A stretch of 64,000 nucleotides of DNA, from positions 1 through 64,000 of the forward strand of contig NZ_BAGD01000022.1 in NCBI RefSeq assembly GCF_000308635.1, read 5' to 3'. Below, piece by piece: positions 1 through 8,669 of this stretch. Source of the stretch: Nocardia otitidiscaviarum NBRC 14405. GTDB lineage: Bacteria; Actinomycetota; Actinomycetes; Mycobacteriales; Mycobacteriaceae. Positions within the stretch are counted from its first letter, which is position 1. Each line of letters begins with the position of its first letter. The notes under the pieces were generated by a model that saw only the letters and a program-made list of their open reading frames with translations, was not told the DNA's origin and searched no databases. Made by a program: the position numbers and the translations under genes.

Positions 1-645
1 CCCGGCGGCCAGCCCGAGCGCCAGCGCGCCGCCGCCCGCACCCTGGATGGCGAGGGCTTCGGCCAGCACGTGCGGCAGGTGAGAGATGCGGGCGACGGCG
101 CTGTCGTGTTCGGCGGAGAGCACCGGCACCACCACGGCCCCGCAGTCCAGCGCCAGCCGCGCCACCCGGGTCCACGGGTCGGCGTGTACGCCCGGATCGA
201 CGCTGATCGCCCAGGCCGCGCCCTTGAACAGGTCGGGTGTGGATGCGGCCCAGCCGGATTCGCTGGTCCCGGCCATGGGATGCCCGCCGACGAAGTGCGC
301 GCCCAGTTCGTGCCGGTGCACGGCATCCAGGACGGGCTTCTTCACACTGGTCACGTCGGTGAGCGGACACGCCGGGGCGAAACTGCGTACATCCGAGAGC
401 ACGGTGTCGAGGGCGGGCTGCGGCACGCCGATCACGATCAGCGCGTCGCGGTCCGCGGCCCGGCCCAGTACCGCCCCGATGTCGGCGCTCACGTCGAAGC
501 CGTCGGCGCGCGCGGCCCGCACACCCGGCTCCGACCGGTTGAATCCCCACGCCTCGTACCCCGCGGCGACGGCGGCACGCAGCACCGAACCGCCGATCAA
601 ACCCGTCCCGAGGACGCAGACAGCTGGTTTCCGATCGCCCGTCAT
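1..645 (-). CDS. tyrA: prephenate dehydrogenase, 3' end outside the window
   Basis: The first 215 codons of a prephenate dehydrogenase, which oxidatively decarboxylates prephenate to 4-hydroxyphenylpyruvate for tyrosine synthesis in the cytosol. The N-terminal dinucleotide-binding motif GTGLIGGS lies at residues 13-20. A DVTSVK stretch and HPMAGTSESG near residue 120 are typical of this family. The ATG at 645 opens the frame directly before the nucleotide-binding fold. The gene runs off the left edge, so the C-terminal dimerisation and any ACT domain cannot be seen. It is divergent from the tadA pair, the same arrangement as in mycobacteria. Confidence 0.9.
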   Translation of the reverse strand, partial: MTGDRKPAVCVLGTGLIGGSVLRAAVAAGYEAWGFNRSEPGVRAARADGFDVSADIGAVLGRAADRDALIVIGVPQPALDTVLSDVRSFAPACPLTDVTSVKKPVLDAVHRHELGAHFVGGHPMAGTSESGWAASTPDLFKGAAWAISVDPGVHADPWTRVARLALDCGAVVVPVLSAEHDSAVARISHLPHVLAEALAIQGAGGGALALGLAAG

Positions 646-690
646 GGCACCAGATTCGCATACGACTTCAACATTTCCCCCGAAGCGGAC

Positions 691-703
691 TACCGTTGCG
701 CCC
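691..703 (+). promoter_or_regulatory. leaderless-type -10 element of the tadA pair
   Basis: TACCGT at 691-696 is followed by 7 nt and then the ATG at 704. No Shine-Dalgarno is visible. This spacing is what actinobacterial leaderless transcripts show. Confidence 0.4.
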
Positions 704-1243
704 ATGGCAGCACAGCGCTCGAGCACGAATAGGGCGACGTCGGACGATTACGACGACGTGGAAGGGTTCGCAGTGGCGGTTGTCCGCGAAGAGGCCACCT
801 GGAAGGTCACGCCGTTGACTCAGGCGGCACTCTCCAGTTTGACCGAGGCCGAGCGAGAATTGCGCGAGTTGCGCAGTTCCGGCGCGGTATTCGGTCTGCT
901 CGACGTAGACGACGAATTCTTCATCGTCCTGCGTCCAGCGCCGACCGGCAGTCGTCTGCTGCTGTCGGACGCCACCGCCGCCATCGACTACGACATCGCC
1001 GCCGAGGTGTTGGAGGCGCTGAATGTCGAGATCCCGGATATCGATCCGGACGAACTCGACGATATCGAGCCGTGGGAGGAGGGCGACCTCGGCGTGCTGG
1101 CCGACCTCGGACTGCCGGAGCCGGTGCTGAGCGTCATCCTCGCCGAAACCGACCTCTACCCCGACGAGCAGCTCGGCATGATCGCCCAGCGCCTGGGTTT
1201 CGCCAACGAGTTCTCGGCGGTCCTGGACAAGCTCCCCCGCTGA
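704..1243 (+). CDS. tRNA adenosine deaminase-associated protein
   Basis: A 179-residue acidic protein of the family found next to tadA in actinobacteria. Its biochemical role is not established; the constant pairing suggests a link to tRNA deamination. The frame is open upstream to position 86, but that part is antisense to tyrA. The ATG at 704 is preferred because a TACCGT hexamer lies 7 nt before it. The last third is rich in Asp and Glu (for example DIDPDELDDIEPWEEGD). The stop codon abuts the tadA ATG with no gap, so the two are probably translationally coupled. Confidence 0.8.
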   Translation: MAAQRSSTNRATSDDYDDVEGFAVAVVREEATWKVTPLTQAALSSLTEAERELRELRSSGAVFGLLDVDDEFFIVLRPAPTGSRLLLSDATAAIDYDIAAEVLEALNVEIPDIDPDELDDIEPWEEGDLGVLADLGLPEPVLSVILAETDLYPDEQLGMIAQRLGFANEFSAVLDKLPR

Positions 1244-1729
1244 ATGAGCGCGGCCGGATCTCGCGGTGCCGCCGAGCGGGCCGACGAGACGCTGATCCGC
1301 GCGGCGATCGCGGCCGCCGCGGCCGCGGACCCGCGCGACGTCCCGGTGGGCGCGGTGGTCTTCGACGCCGCGGGCCGCGAGCTGGCGCGTGCCGCCAACG
1401 CCCGCGAGGCCCTCGGCGACCCCACCGCGCACGCCGAGGTCCTGGCCCTGCGCCGGGCCGCCGCGGTGCACGGCGACGGCTGGCGGCTGGAGGGCTGCAC
1501 CCTCGCGGTCACTCTGGAGCCCTGCACCATGTGCGCGGGCGCGCTCACCCTCGCCCGCATCGGCCGCCTGGTCTTCGGCGCCTGGGAACCCAAAACCGGT
1601 GCGGTCGGCTCCCTGTGGGACGTCGTCCGTGACCGACGTCTCAATCATCGCCCCGAGGTCCGCGGCGGTGTCCTCGAATCCGATTGCGCCGCATTGCTCG
1701 ACACCTTCTTCCACGCCCAGCGCCCCTGA
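1244..1729 (+). CDS. tadA: tRNA-specific adenosine deaminase
   Basis: Converts adenosine 34 of tRNA-Arg(ACG) to inosine. The 161-residue protein has the complete zinc deaminase signature: His63-Ala-Glu65 (HAEVLAL) with the proton-shuttle glutamate, and Cys94 and Cys97 in PCTMCAG as zinc ligands. Length fits the family. The ATG follows directly after the stop of the associated gene. A tRNA-Ser gene lies 46 nt downstream on the same strand. Confidence 0.95.
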   Translation: MSAAGSRGAAERADETLIRAAIAAAAAADPRDVPVGAVVFDAAGRELARAANAREALGDPTAHAEVLALRRAAAVHGDGWRLEGCTLAVTLEPCTMCAGALTLARIGRLVFGAWEPKTGAVGSLWDVVRDRRLNHRPEVRGGVLESDCAALLDTFFHAQRP

Positions 1730-1775
1730 GGAGGCGATTTCGGTTTCCGCGGGGTCGTCCGGTAAAGTCACCAGC

Positions 1776-1863
1776 GGTGGCGTGTCCGAGCGGCCTAAGG
1801 AGCACGCCTCGAAAGCGTGTGAGGGGTAACCCCCCTCCGAGGGTTCAAATCCCTCCGCCACCG
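1776..1863 (+). tRNA. tRNA-Ser (anticodon CGA)
   Basis: An 88-nt class II tRNA. The acceptor strands GGTGGCG and CGCCACC pair fully, with G as discriminator base. The anticodon stem CACGC/GCGTG encloses CTCGAAA with anticodon CGA. A long variable arm (GAGGGG/CCCCTC) and the T arm with GGTTCAAATCC are present. CCA is not encoded. Confidence 0.95.
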
Positions 1864-1869
1864 CTCCCG

Positions 1870-1903
1870 CCCCTCACCTGCTCGCGCAGGTGAGGGGCTT
1901 TTT
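1870..1903 (+). terminator. intrinsic terminator after tRNA-Ser
   Basis: A perfect 11-bp stem (CCCCTCACCTG/CAGGTGAGGGG) with a 6-nt loop is followed by CTTTTT. It lies between the tRNA and the convergent hydrolase gene. Confidence 0.85.
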
Positions 1904-1907
1904 GCTG

Positions 1908-2765
1908 TCACCGGATGAGCAGCTTCGCCACCGTTTCCGGGTGGTACACGAATCCCGCGTGGCTGGTATCGAGGCTGTCCACCTCGAAGTGATTCCCGGG
2001 CGTCGCCGCGTCCGCTTCCGCGATGAGCCGGTCCTGCATGTCGATGGGCAGGGACCGGTCCCGGATCAGCCGCACGTATTGCCGACGGACCTGCCCGCCG
2101 AGGTCGGGGTGCAGGCGGGCGTCGCCCATCATCGCGGCCAGGGATTCGTCGGGTTGCAGGGCGTTGAGGAAGGCGAGGAATTCCTGTTCGCTGCGGTCGG
2201 CCATCAGTGCGGCGTGCAGGCGTGCGAGTTGGTCTCGGTCGGCACCGCGGTAGTTGGCGCGTCCTACGCCGAGTTCCATCGCGTCCCCGACGTTCAGGTC
2301 GGCGAGTCCGGGTAGCAGGCTCCGCGTGAACTCGGGTTCGGACATGTACTCGATCGGATTCGTCAACGTGGTGCAGGCCCACGCGGAGATGTACACGATC
2401 CGGTCCAGCAGATCCGGTACCTGGTTGGCGACGACGCTGATACTCGTGCCGCCGAGGCTCGCGCCGACGAGTACGACCGGGCCGTACTCGTGCACCCGCT
2501 CGACCACGGTTCGCACCGCGTCGGCATTGTCCTCGAGGGTGACCGCGGCGAGCGCGGACGGCTCGGTGGCGAGCCGGTCGAGCTGCTGCGGCGCCTGGTA
2601 GGCGATCGGGAACTGGGCCTCGAACCCGTGGCCCGGCAGGTCGACGGCGAGACAGCGCTGTCCCCGCAGCGCCAGTTCGCGTTGGATGGGCGTCCACATG
2701 GACGAGCTCGTTCCCGAGCCGTGGACGAAGACGAAGGTGGGCATGCCAAAGGCAGAGTTGCGCAT
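1908..2765 (-). CDS. alpha/beta hydrolase
   Basis: A 285-residue cytosolic alpha/beta-hydrolase of unknown substrate. Residues 11-18 (FVFVHGSG) give the strand and oxyanion HG motif. The nucleophile elbow is GASLGG with Ser103. The likely catalytic histidine is His269 in DTSHAGF near the C-terminus. The ATG at 2765 is chosen because AGGAA precedes it by a normal spacing; an in-frame start 14 codons upstream has no such site. It is a single gene with a terminator between it and tRNA-Ser. Esterases, lactonases and methylesterases of this size look alike, so the reaction cannot be named. Confidence 0.8.
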   Translation of the reverse strand: MRNSAFGMPTFVFVHGSGTSSSMWTPIQRELALRGQRCLAVDLPGHGFEAQFPIAYQAPQQLDRLATEPSALAAVTLEDNADAVRTVVERVHEYGPVVLVGASLGGTSISVVANQVPDLLDRIVYISAWACTTLTNPIEYMSEPEFTRSLLPGLADLNVGDAMELGVGRANYRGADRDQLARLHAALMADRSEQEFLAFLNALQPDESLAAMMGDARLHPDLGGQVRRQYVRLIRDRSLPIDMQDRLIAEADAATPGNHFEVDSLDTSHAGFVYHPETVAKLLIR

Positions 2766-2952
2766 AGGAATTCCTGTCGAGTGCGGTATCGGACTACTCG
2801 ACGGCACGAACGTGGCGACGCGGGTACGCGGCCACGCTGGCAGCCACGACGGGCTGCGGAGTGCGTCGAGTCAGCCGACGCGCAGGCGCATGAATTCGAT
2901 GAGCACGGGGCGACTATATCCGATCTTGATAGGCGTCGCCATCCGGAATTGC

Positions 2953-3618
2953 CTACCGTCCACCCGATCCGGGGGTGACCAGCCCGGATTCATATGCGAG
3001 CACGACCAGTTGCGAGCGGTCGCGCGCCCCGAGCGCGGCCAGCAGGCGGCTCACGTAGGTGCGTGCCGTGGCGGGGCTGATGTGCAGACTCGCGCCGATC
3101 TCGCTGTTGCTCTCGCCCATGCCCACTCGGGTGAGCACCTCGCGTTCCCGCTCGGTGAGTCCGGCTACGAGTTCGGGTCGGATCGACCCGATGCCCCGCG
3201 CGACGCTGCTCAGAATCCGCCGGGTGATCGAGGGGGAGAGCAGCGCGTCACCCGCGGCGAGGGTGCGGATGGCCGACCGCAGTCCGTCGGGGGTGATGTT
3301 CTTGAGCAGGAATCCGGCGGCCCCGGCGCGGATGGCTCCGAAAACGTTCTCGTCCTCGTCGAAGGTGGTCAGCACCACCACGCGCACACCGGCCAACTGC
3401 GGGTCGGCGACGATTTCGCGGGTGGCGGCGATGCCGTCCAGGATCGGCATCCGGATATCCATGAGCACCACGTCGGGGCGATATCCGCGCACGACCGCCA
3501 CCGCGTCGCGACCATTCACCGCCTCGGCGACGACTTCGATATCGCCGTCGTGTTCGGCGAGCGCCCGCAAACCGGTGCGGACGAGTTCATGATCGTCGGC
3601 CAGGACTATCCGGATCAT
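2953..3618 (-). CDS. NarL/LuxR-family response regulator
   Basis: A 221-residue response regulator. The receiver domain (residues 1-120) has the acidic pair DD near the N-terminus, the phosphoacceptor Asp54 in VLMDIRMP and the conserved lysine in LLKN. The C-terminal LuxR-type helix-turn-helix begins at LTEREREVL. The start codon overlaps the stop of the kinase gene (ATGA), so the pair is translationally coupled. The kinase lies upstream in the same operon. The stimulus and targets are not visible; the adjacent MMPL and membrane protein genes are possible targets only by position. Confidence 0.9.
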   Translation of the reverse strand: MIRIVLADDHELVRTGLRALAEHDGDIEVVAEAVNGRDAVAVVRGYRPDVVLMDIRMPILDGIAATREIVADPQLAGVRVVVLTTFDEDENVFGAIRAGAAGFLLKNITPDGLRSAIRTLAAGDALLSPSITRRILSSVARGIGSIRPELVAGLTEREREVLTRVGMGESNSEIGASLHISPATARTYVSRLLAALGARDRSQLVVLAYESGLVTPGSGGR

Positions 3619-4766
3619 TCGGTCACCTCGACGGGTATGCGGGCGTCGACCAGGAATCCGCCCTCCGCACGCGGACCCACGGTGAGCGAACCGCCGAGCA
3701 GCCGCACCCGCTCCCGCATGCCGTCCAGGCCGGAACCGTGCACCGCGCCGGGTACCGTGGCCCGCCCGTTGTCGCCGACCGTGATCCGGAGCAGGCCGTC
3801 GCTCAGTTCGGCGGTGATCGTGGCCTCGGTGGCCCGCGCGTGCCGGACCACATTGGTCAACGCCTCCTGAACCAGGCGGTAGGCGGTCGCGTCCACCCGC
3901 GCGGGCAGCTGATCGGGGGCGGCGTCGAGTCGGCAGGTCGTCGTCAGCCCGGCCCGTTCGGCGGTGGCCGCCAGATCGGGAATGCCGGACAGCGACACCA
4001 CACCCGTCTCGGCGTCGTCGCGCAGCAGCCGCACCATGGCGCGCATATCGTCCAAAGATCGGTCGGCGGTGTCCAGCACGTGGCCGATGGCGGTGCGCGC
4101 CGCCGCGTCATCGCGCCCGACGGCCTCGGCGGCGACCCCGGCCTGCAACGAGATCACCGACATGGCGTGGCCGACGGTATCGTGCAGTTCCCGCGACAAC
4201 CGCACCCGTTCGCCCTGGATTCGCCACTCGGCCCGAGCATTCGACTGCTCCGCGGTCAGCCGCGCGATCTCCGCCTGCTGCGCCGCCCGGGTGCGGCGGG
4301 ATCGCATGGCGGCCCCGAGCGCGATGGCCACGGCGATCAGGGCCGCGTGCGAGACCCCTTCGTATCCGGCCAGATACGCCGCGGACTCCCCCTGCCCGAT
4401 CCGGACGGCGAGCGACACCGTGAACACCAGCGCACCCGCCCCCACCGCCACCCATGTCCGGCCCGCGTCGGCGGCCGCGTAGAGCGCGGCGACCATGGGC
4501 ACCGCCACGCCGATCGGCGGATGGTCCAGGGCGTGATAGGTGAAGGTCGCCGCCGCCGTCGCGACCACCACGACCACCGGCATCCGGCGGCGCAACAGCA
4601 GCAGCGCACCGAATCCGACCGCGAAGAGATACGCGCCCACGGACTGCCGCCCGCCGTGCCCGAAAGCGATGATCAGGACGATCACGCCGGTGACGGTGAA
4701 ACCGAGCAGCGCGTCGCGCGGCCACGGCGCAACCCCGGTCCGCTCCGGACGCTCCGCTTCGGTCAC
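3615..4766 (-). CDS. sensor histidine kinase, HisKA_3 type
   Basis: A 383-residue membrane kinase partner of the downstream NarL-type regulator. About five hydrophobic segments fill residues 20-155. The dimerisation domain carries the phosphoacceptor His195 in ELHDTVGH. The C-terminal ATPase domain has the N box QEALTNVVRHA and a G box near GSGLDGMRERV. No separate extracytoplasmic sensor domain is present, so the signal may be sensed in the membrane. Translation starts with GTG; a TAGGAT hexamer sits 6 nt upstream and there is no ribosome site, so the transcript is probably leaderless. Confidence 0.9.
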   Translation of the reverse strand: MTEAERPERTGVAPWPRDALLGFTVTGVIVLIIAFGHGGRQSVGAYLFAVGFGALLLLRRRMPVVVVVATAAATFTYHALDHPPIGVAVPMVAALYAAADAGRTWVAVGAGALVFTVSLAVRIGQGESAAYLAGYEGVSHAALIAVAIALGAAMRSRRTRAAQQAEIARLTAEQSNARAEWRIQGERVRLSRELHDTVGHAMSVISLQAGVAAEAVGRDDAAARTAIGHVLDTADRSLDDMRAMVRLLRDDAETGVVSLSGIPDLAATAERAGLTTTCRLDAAPDQLPARVDATAYRLVQEALTNVVRHARATEATITAELSDGLLRITVGDNGRATVPGAVHGSGLDGMRERVRLLGGSLTVGPRAEGGFLVDARIPVEVTE

Positions 4767-4778
4767 GGTTCGATCCTA
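4767..4778 (-). promoter_or_regulatory. leaderless-type -10 element of the kinase gene
   Basis: On the minus strand TAGGAT is followed by CGAACC and then the GTG start at 4766. No Shine-Dalgarno is present. Confidence 0.45.
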
Positions 4779-4905
4779 CGAAGCGCCGCCCGCCGCGCAT
4801 ACGTCCGAAAGCGCCGACCGATATCGCTTCTCGACGTAATACGCAGCGTCGGAACGCGACCCGCGTTCGATACCGACACCGGATGTCGCGCCCCGCCGTG
4901 ATTCC

Positions 4906-4918
4906 TAGCGTCGAGGAC
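4906..4918 (+). promoter_or_regulatory. leaderless-type -10 element of the membrane protein gene
   Basis: TAGCGT at 4906-4911, then 7 nt, then ATG at 4919. Together with the kinase promoter it forms a back-to-back pair of leaderless-type promoters. Confidence 0.4.
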
Positions 4919-5476
4919 ATGACTACGACCACTCGGCGCAGACGACTCCGGCTGCCCGCACTCGCGCTCGGCGGCTACGCGGTCATCGCGTCCTTCCTGT
5001 TCGCCACGGCGGCATCGGAGACGATGCTGCTCTACCCCAACGTCTTTCGCGATATTCCCGCATCGCTGGAGCTGACCGAGGAGTTCATGAGCGCGGTCGC
5101 GGTCGGCGACGTCATGCGACCGCTCGGCGCGGCGGTCCTGGTGACCGCACTCGTCGCCGCCGCGGTCGCGGTGCGCTACCGGATCGCCCGGAAATGGCTG
5201 GCCGCCTCACTGACGGCGCTGGTCAGCGGCCAGTTCTTGCTGTCGGTGCTGTACCAGTGGCCGCGGGCCACGGTCCTGTTCGACGAGCGCGGCAGCCACA
5301 CCCTGGCCGAAATCGAACGCGCGGCAATGGAATTCCAGGTCGGTCAGTACCTGCGCCTCACCGCCGCCGGGTTGTCCGCGCTGTTCGCGATCCTCGCGGC
5401 CCTCGAATGCCATCGGGCTCGGGTGCTGGCCGCCGCCGCGAGCGCGAAAACAACTCGCCCCCCATCCGATGGATGA
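4919..5476 (+). CDS. small integral membrane protein of unknown function
   Basis: A 185-residue protein with an N-terminal Arg-rich stretch (TTRRRRLRLP) followed by about four transmembrane segments (roughly residues 15-35, 68-88, 95-115 and 150-170). The loop between the first two segments contains MLLYPNVFRDIPASLEL and may be extracellular. No family was recognised. The ATG at 4919 is preferred to one 12 codons upstream because TAGCGT lies 7 nt before it. It is divergent from the two-component operon, a common layout for a regulated target, but this is inference. Its stop codon lies inside the terminator hairpin of the MMPL gene. Confidence 0.65.
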   Translation: MTTTTRRRRLRLPALALGGYAVIASFLFATAASETMLLYPNVFRDIPASLELTEEFMSAVAVGDVMRPLGAAVLVTALVAAAVAVRYRIARKWLAASLTALVSGQFLLSVLYQWPRATVLFDERGSHTLAEIERAAMEFQVGQYLRLTAAGLSALFAILAALECHRARVLAAAASAKTTRPPSDG

Positions 5477-5485
5477 GGGGCGAGT
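5453..5485 (-). terminator. terminator hairpin shared by convergent genes
   Basis: A 15-bp stem with one mismatch and a GAT loop (ACTCGCCCC.../...GGGGCGAGT). On the minus strand it is followed by TGTTTT, so it is a good intrinsic terminator for the MMPL gene. It overlaps the end of the opposing membrane protein gene. Confidence 0.75.
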
Positions 5486-5500
5486 CGTCGATGAGCGTCG

Positions 5501-7834
5501 TCAGACGCCCGCTGGTTCCTTCTCCAGCGCCACCGCACCGTCCTGCGCCCTGTTCTCCCGCATCGCGGTGAGCTTCGCGCCCTCCACGTCGATATCGGGG
5601 AGGATGCGGTCCAGCCACTTCGGGATCCACCAGGCGTAGGGACCCATGAGCACCAGCAGCGCCGGGATCACGACCATGCGGACGATGAAGGCGTCGAAGA
5701 AGACGCCCGCCGCCAAGGCGAAGCCCATGGACTTGGCCACCACGTTCTCCTGGAGCATGAACGCGCCGAAGACGGAGATCATGATGATGGCCGCCGAGGT
5801 CACGACGCGGGCGCCGTGGTGGTAGCCGCTGATCATGGCGTGCTTGGAGGACTTGCCGTGCACGTACTCCTCGCGCATGCGGGTCACCAGGAACACCTGA
5901 TAGTCCATGGCCAGGCCGAATACCAGGCCGATCAGCATGATCGGCAGGAAGCTGACCAGCGGATGGCCCTCGAACAGCCCGAACGCGCCCTCCTGGAAGA
6001 TCAGCACGGTCGCGCCGAAGGTGGCCGCCATGGACAGCAGGAATCCGAGCGCGGCGGTCAGCGGCACCAGGATGGACCGGAACACCAGCACCAGCAGCAG
6101 GAACGCGGCCCCGGCCACCAGCGACAGGTACGGGACGACGGCCTTCAGCAGCGCCGCCGACACATCCGCGTAGATGGCGGTGGTACCGGTGATGCCGTAC
6201 TCCATGCCGTACTTGTCCTTGAACTCGGACTCGGCGTCGCGGGCGTGCTCGACCAGATCCTTGGTGGTCTGATCGTTGGGTCCGGCATCGGGGACGCCGG
6301 TGAACAGCGCCGCGTTGCCGTCCTCGCTCGGCATGGTCGCGGTCAGGTAGTCCATGCCCTCGTAGCCCGCCAGCCGCTCACGCAGGTCGGTGACCGCGGC
6401 CTCGCGCTGGTCCTGCGGCACGTCCGTGAGATCCACCGCCACCATCAGGGTGCCGTTGGAGCCCTCGCCGAAGCCCTTGGTCTGCAACTCGTACGCCTCG
6501 CGCATCGGGTTGCCCTCGGGGAACGAGTCGCCGCCCGGCAGGCCCAGCTGCATATTCGCGGCGGGCGCGGCCAGCAGGCCGAGCACCACCACACCGGCGG
6601 CCAGCGCCAGCACCGGAGCCTTGGCGATCAGACGGGCGAACCGCATGCCGTTGGTGACGGCGGTGTCGTCCTCGGGATCGTGCTTGGCGACCAGCGGCAG
6701 CTTCGGCTTGAACAGGTACTTGCCGAACGCGCCCAGCAGCGCGGGCAGCAGGGTGACGGCCACCAGCACCGCGAACGCCGCCGCGACCGCGCCGAAAATA
6801 CCCATGTAGGTGAGGAATCCGACGCCGACGATACTCAGCGCGGCCAGGGCGATGACGACCGTCAGGCCCGCGAAGATGACCGCGGAACCGGCGGTGCCGA
6901 CCGCGGTGCCGGCGGCCTCCTCCGGCGAATCCGCCACGCTCAGCTCGTGCTTGTACCGCGAGACGATGAACATGGCGTAGTCGATGGACAGCGCCAGGCC
7001 GATCATGGACGCCAGGATCGGCGTGAAGGTCGGCAGGGTGAGCCAGTGGGTGCCGAACAGGATCACCGAGATCGCGGAGCCCAGGCCGATGAGGGCCGTC
7101 AGCACCGGCACGAAGGCCGCCACGATGGCGCCGAACGCCACCGCCATCACGACCAGCGCCACCGCGATACCGATGAGCTCGGCCGCACCGCCGGTTTCCG
7201 GCTCCTGGGCGATGCTGCCGGTCAGGTACACCTCGAGTCCGGCCGCCTGCGCATCCGCGGCGACGTCGTGCGCCTTCTCCCGATCGGCCGGGGTGACATC
7301 GGCGAAGCTCGGAATCGAGTACTTGACCTCGACGGTCGCCACCGAGTCCGGCACGGTCTCGCTGAGTACGTTCAGCGGCGCGCTGGCGCAGACGGCGGTG
7401 AAGCCGGGGCTGTCGCGGTCGCCGGTGAGGCAGTTGATGCCCGCGGGTTTGCCGATCTCCTCGGTGGCGGTGATCGGATTGACGACGGGCTTGCTCTTGT
7501 CGACGATGTCGAGGGCGGACAGCTTGTCCACGAACGCCTGCAGAGCCGCCGCGTTCCGCGGATCGGTGAGCTTCTCGCCCTCGGGCGCACCGACCACATA
7601 GGTGCCGGTGACCACGTTCATGTCGAAGGCGGCCGACATGCCGGGGAAGTGCTCGTCGAGGATTTCGGTGGCCCGCTCGGACGGCAGTCCGGGCATGGTG
7701 AACTGGTCCTGGAACGGTTTGGAGAGCGCACCGCCGATACCGCCGAGCAGTATCAGCAGGGTCAACCACACCGGTATGACTATCCACTTTCTGCGGAAGG
7801 CGAACCTTCCCCAGCGATAGAGGTATACGGACAC
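5501..7834 (-). CDS. MMPL-family RND transporter
   Basis: A 777-residue inner-membrane exporter with two MMPL halves. Each half has an N-terminal transmembrane helix, an extracytoplasmic domain and a bundle of helices. The conserved Asp-Tyr motifs of the proton relay are seen in LALSIDYAMFIVSRYKHE (first half) and FGLAMDYQVFLVTRMREEY (second half). The GTG at 7834 is preferred over an upstream ATG because AGGAGA precedes it at good spacing. It is divergent from a TetR regulator across a dyad-rich intergenic region, so repression by that TetR is likely. MMPL proteins move lipids or drugs; the cargo cannot be read from the sequence. Confidence 0.9.
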   Translation of the reverse strand: MSVYLYRWGRFAFRRKWIVIPVWLTLLILLGGIGGALSKPFQDQFTMPGLPSERATEILDEHFPGMSAAFDMNVVTGTYVVGAPEGEKLTDPRNAAALQAFVDKLSALDIVDKSKPVVNPITATEEIGKPAGINCLTGDRDSPGFTAVCASAPLNVLSETVPDSVATVEVKYSIPSFADVTPADREKAHDVAADAQAAGLEVYLTGSIAQEPETGGAAELIGIAVALVVMAVAFGAIVAAFVPVLTALIGLGSAISVILFGTHWLTLPTFTPILASMIGLALSIDYAMFIVSRYKHELSVADSPEEAAGTAVGTAGSAVIFAGLTVVIALAALSIVGVGFLTYMGIFGAVAAAFAVLVAVTLLPALLGAFGKYLFKPKLPLVAKHDPEDDTAVTNGMRFARLIAKAPVLALAAGVVVLGLLAAPAANMQLGLPGGDSFPEGNPMREAYELQTKGFGEGSNGTLMVAVDLTDVPQDQREAAVTDLRERLAGYEGMDYLTATMPSEDGNAALFTGVPDAGPNDQTTKDLVEHARDAESEFKDKYGMEYGITGTTAIYADVSAALLKAVVPYLSLVAGAAFLLLVLVFRSILVPLTAALGFLLSMAATFGATVLIFQEGAFGLFEGHPLVSFLPIMLIGLVFGLAMDYQVFLVTRMREEYVHGKSSKHAMISGYHHGARVVTSAAIIMISVFGAFMLQENVVAKSMGFALAAGVFFDAFIVRMVVIPALLVLMGPYAWWIPKWLDRILPDIDVEGAKLTAMRENRAQDGAVALEKEPAGV

Positions 7835-7943
7835 GAGGGGTCTCCTGGCGATTGGCTGTGCGTGTGCTGGTGTCGAGCTACTCGTAGACAGCACTCCCTG
7901 CGGGTGCCGCGTGCGCACTCCGCCTCCAGACTGACGTTTTCTG

Positions 7944-7968
7944 CCTACCGTGCGGTAGGTAGACTACC
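7944..7968. promoter_or_regulatory. TetR-type operator between the MMPL and tetR genes
   Basis: A perfect dyad CCTACCG-TG-CGGTAGG (7944-7959) overlaps a second perfect dyad GGTAG-A-CTACC (7958-7968). The half-site GGTAG is thus repeated in both orientations. The site is about 110 nt upstream of the MMPL start and 80 nt upstream of tetR, fitting control of both genes. Confidence 0.7.
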
Positions 7969-8045
7969 CAGCGCCTAAGCGGAGGAACAACCTCAATTCC
8001 GGTGGCGCTACTCGCAGTACAGACTAGTGGTGAGAGGATCATCCC

Positions 8046-8633
8046 ATGACCGGACGAGAACCTGCTGTAGATATCGCCGCAGGTAGGGGCACTAAAGACG
8101 TCATCAGGGATGTGGCACTTCGGCTGTTCTCCACCAGGGGCTTCGAGCAGACCAGCCTGCGGGAGGTCGCCGATGAGGTAGGAATCACAAAGGCGTCCCT
8201 CTACTATCATTACTCCTCGAAACAGGATCTGCTGCTGGCCGTGATCGAACCGGTCTTCGCGGATATGCGCGCCATGGCCGCCGAGATCGACGAGCGGGAA
8301 TACAGCCGCGACGCCGTCCGCGAGATCCTCACCCGCCAGCTGCGCTCCATGCTCGATCACCGCCCCATCGGCCGGATGTTCGTCAACGACGGCGTCGCGG
8401 TCGGCAATGCCATCGGCCGCAACTACGAGCAGATGCTCGAGATGCACAGCAAGCTGTGCCGGTGGCTGGCCGGACCGGACGCCGATCCGGAAGCGCTGCT
8501 GCGGGCCAGCGCGGCCCTGGACGTCGTCAAAACCGCGCTGTTGTCGCAGCAGATCGCGCCGGACGTGGACGAGGAGCTGGTCGAACGCGTACTCCTGGAC
8601 GCGGCGCTCGGAGTTCTGATCCCGGCGCGCTAA
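8046..8633 (+). CDS. TetR-family transcriptional regulator
   Basis: A 195-residue repressor. The N-terminal helix-turn-helix spans about residues 18-62 and has the typical TSLREVADEVGITKASLYYHY. The C-terminal ligand-binding domain is not assignable to a known inducer. The ATG is preceded by GAGAGGA. It is divergent from the MMPL exporter and separated by a repeated GGTAG/CTACC dyad that is a likely operator for both genes. The arrangement is typical for ligand-induced efflux. Confidence 0.88.
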   Translation: MTGREPAVDIAAGRGTKDVIRDVALRLFSTRGFEQTSLREVADEVGITKASLYYHYSSKQDLLLAVIEPVFADMRAMAAEIDEREYSRDAVREILTRQLRSMLDHRPIGRMFVNDGVAVGNAIGRNYEQMLEMHSKLCRWLAGPDADPEALLRASAALDVVKTALLSQQIAPDVDEELVERVLLDAALGVLIPAR

Positions 8634-8669
8634 ATTCTTCTTTCGCCGTACCGAACTCAGGAGCCCCTT

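Noticed and set aside
86..703. Upstream extension of the TadA-associated protein
   Set aside because: This part is antisense to tyrA; the TACCGT hexamer and family length support the start at 704.
5816..7978. A 720-codon frame antisense to the MMPL gene
   Set aside because: Composition typical of antisense high-GC coding DNA; the minus strand has a complete transporter.
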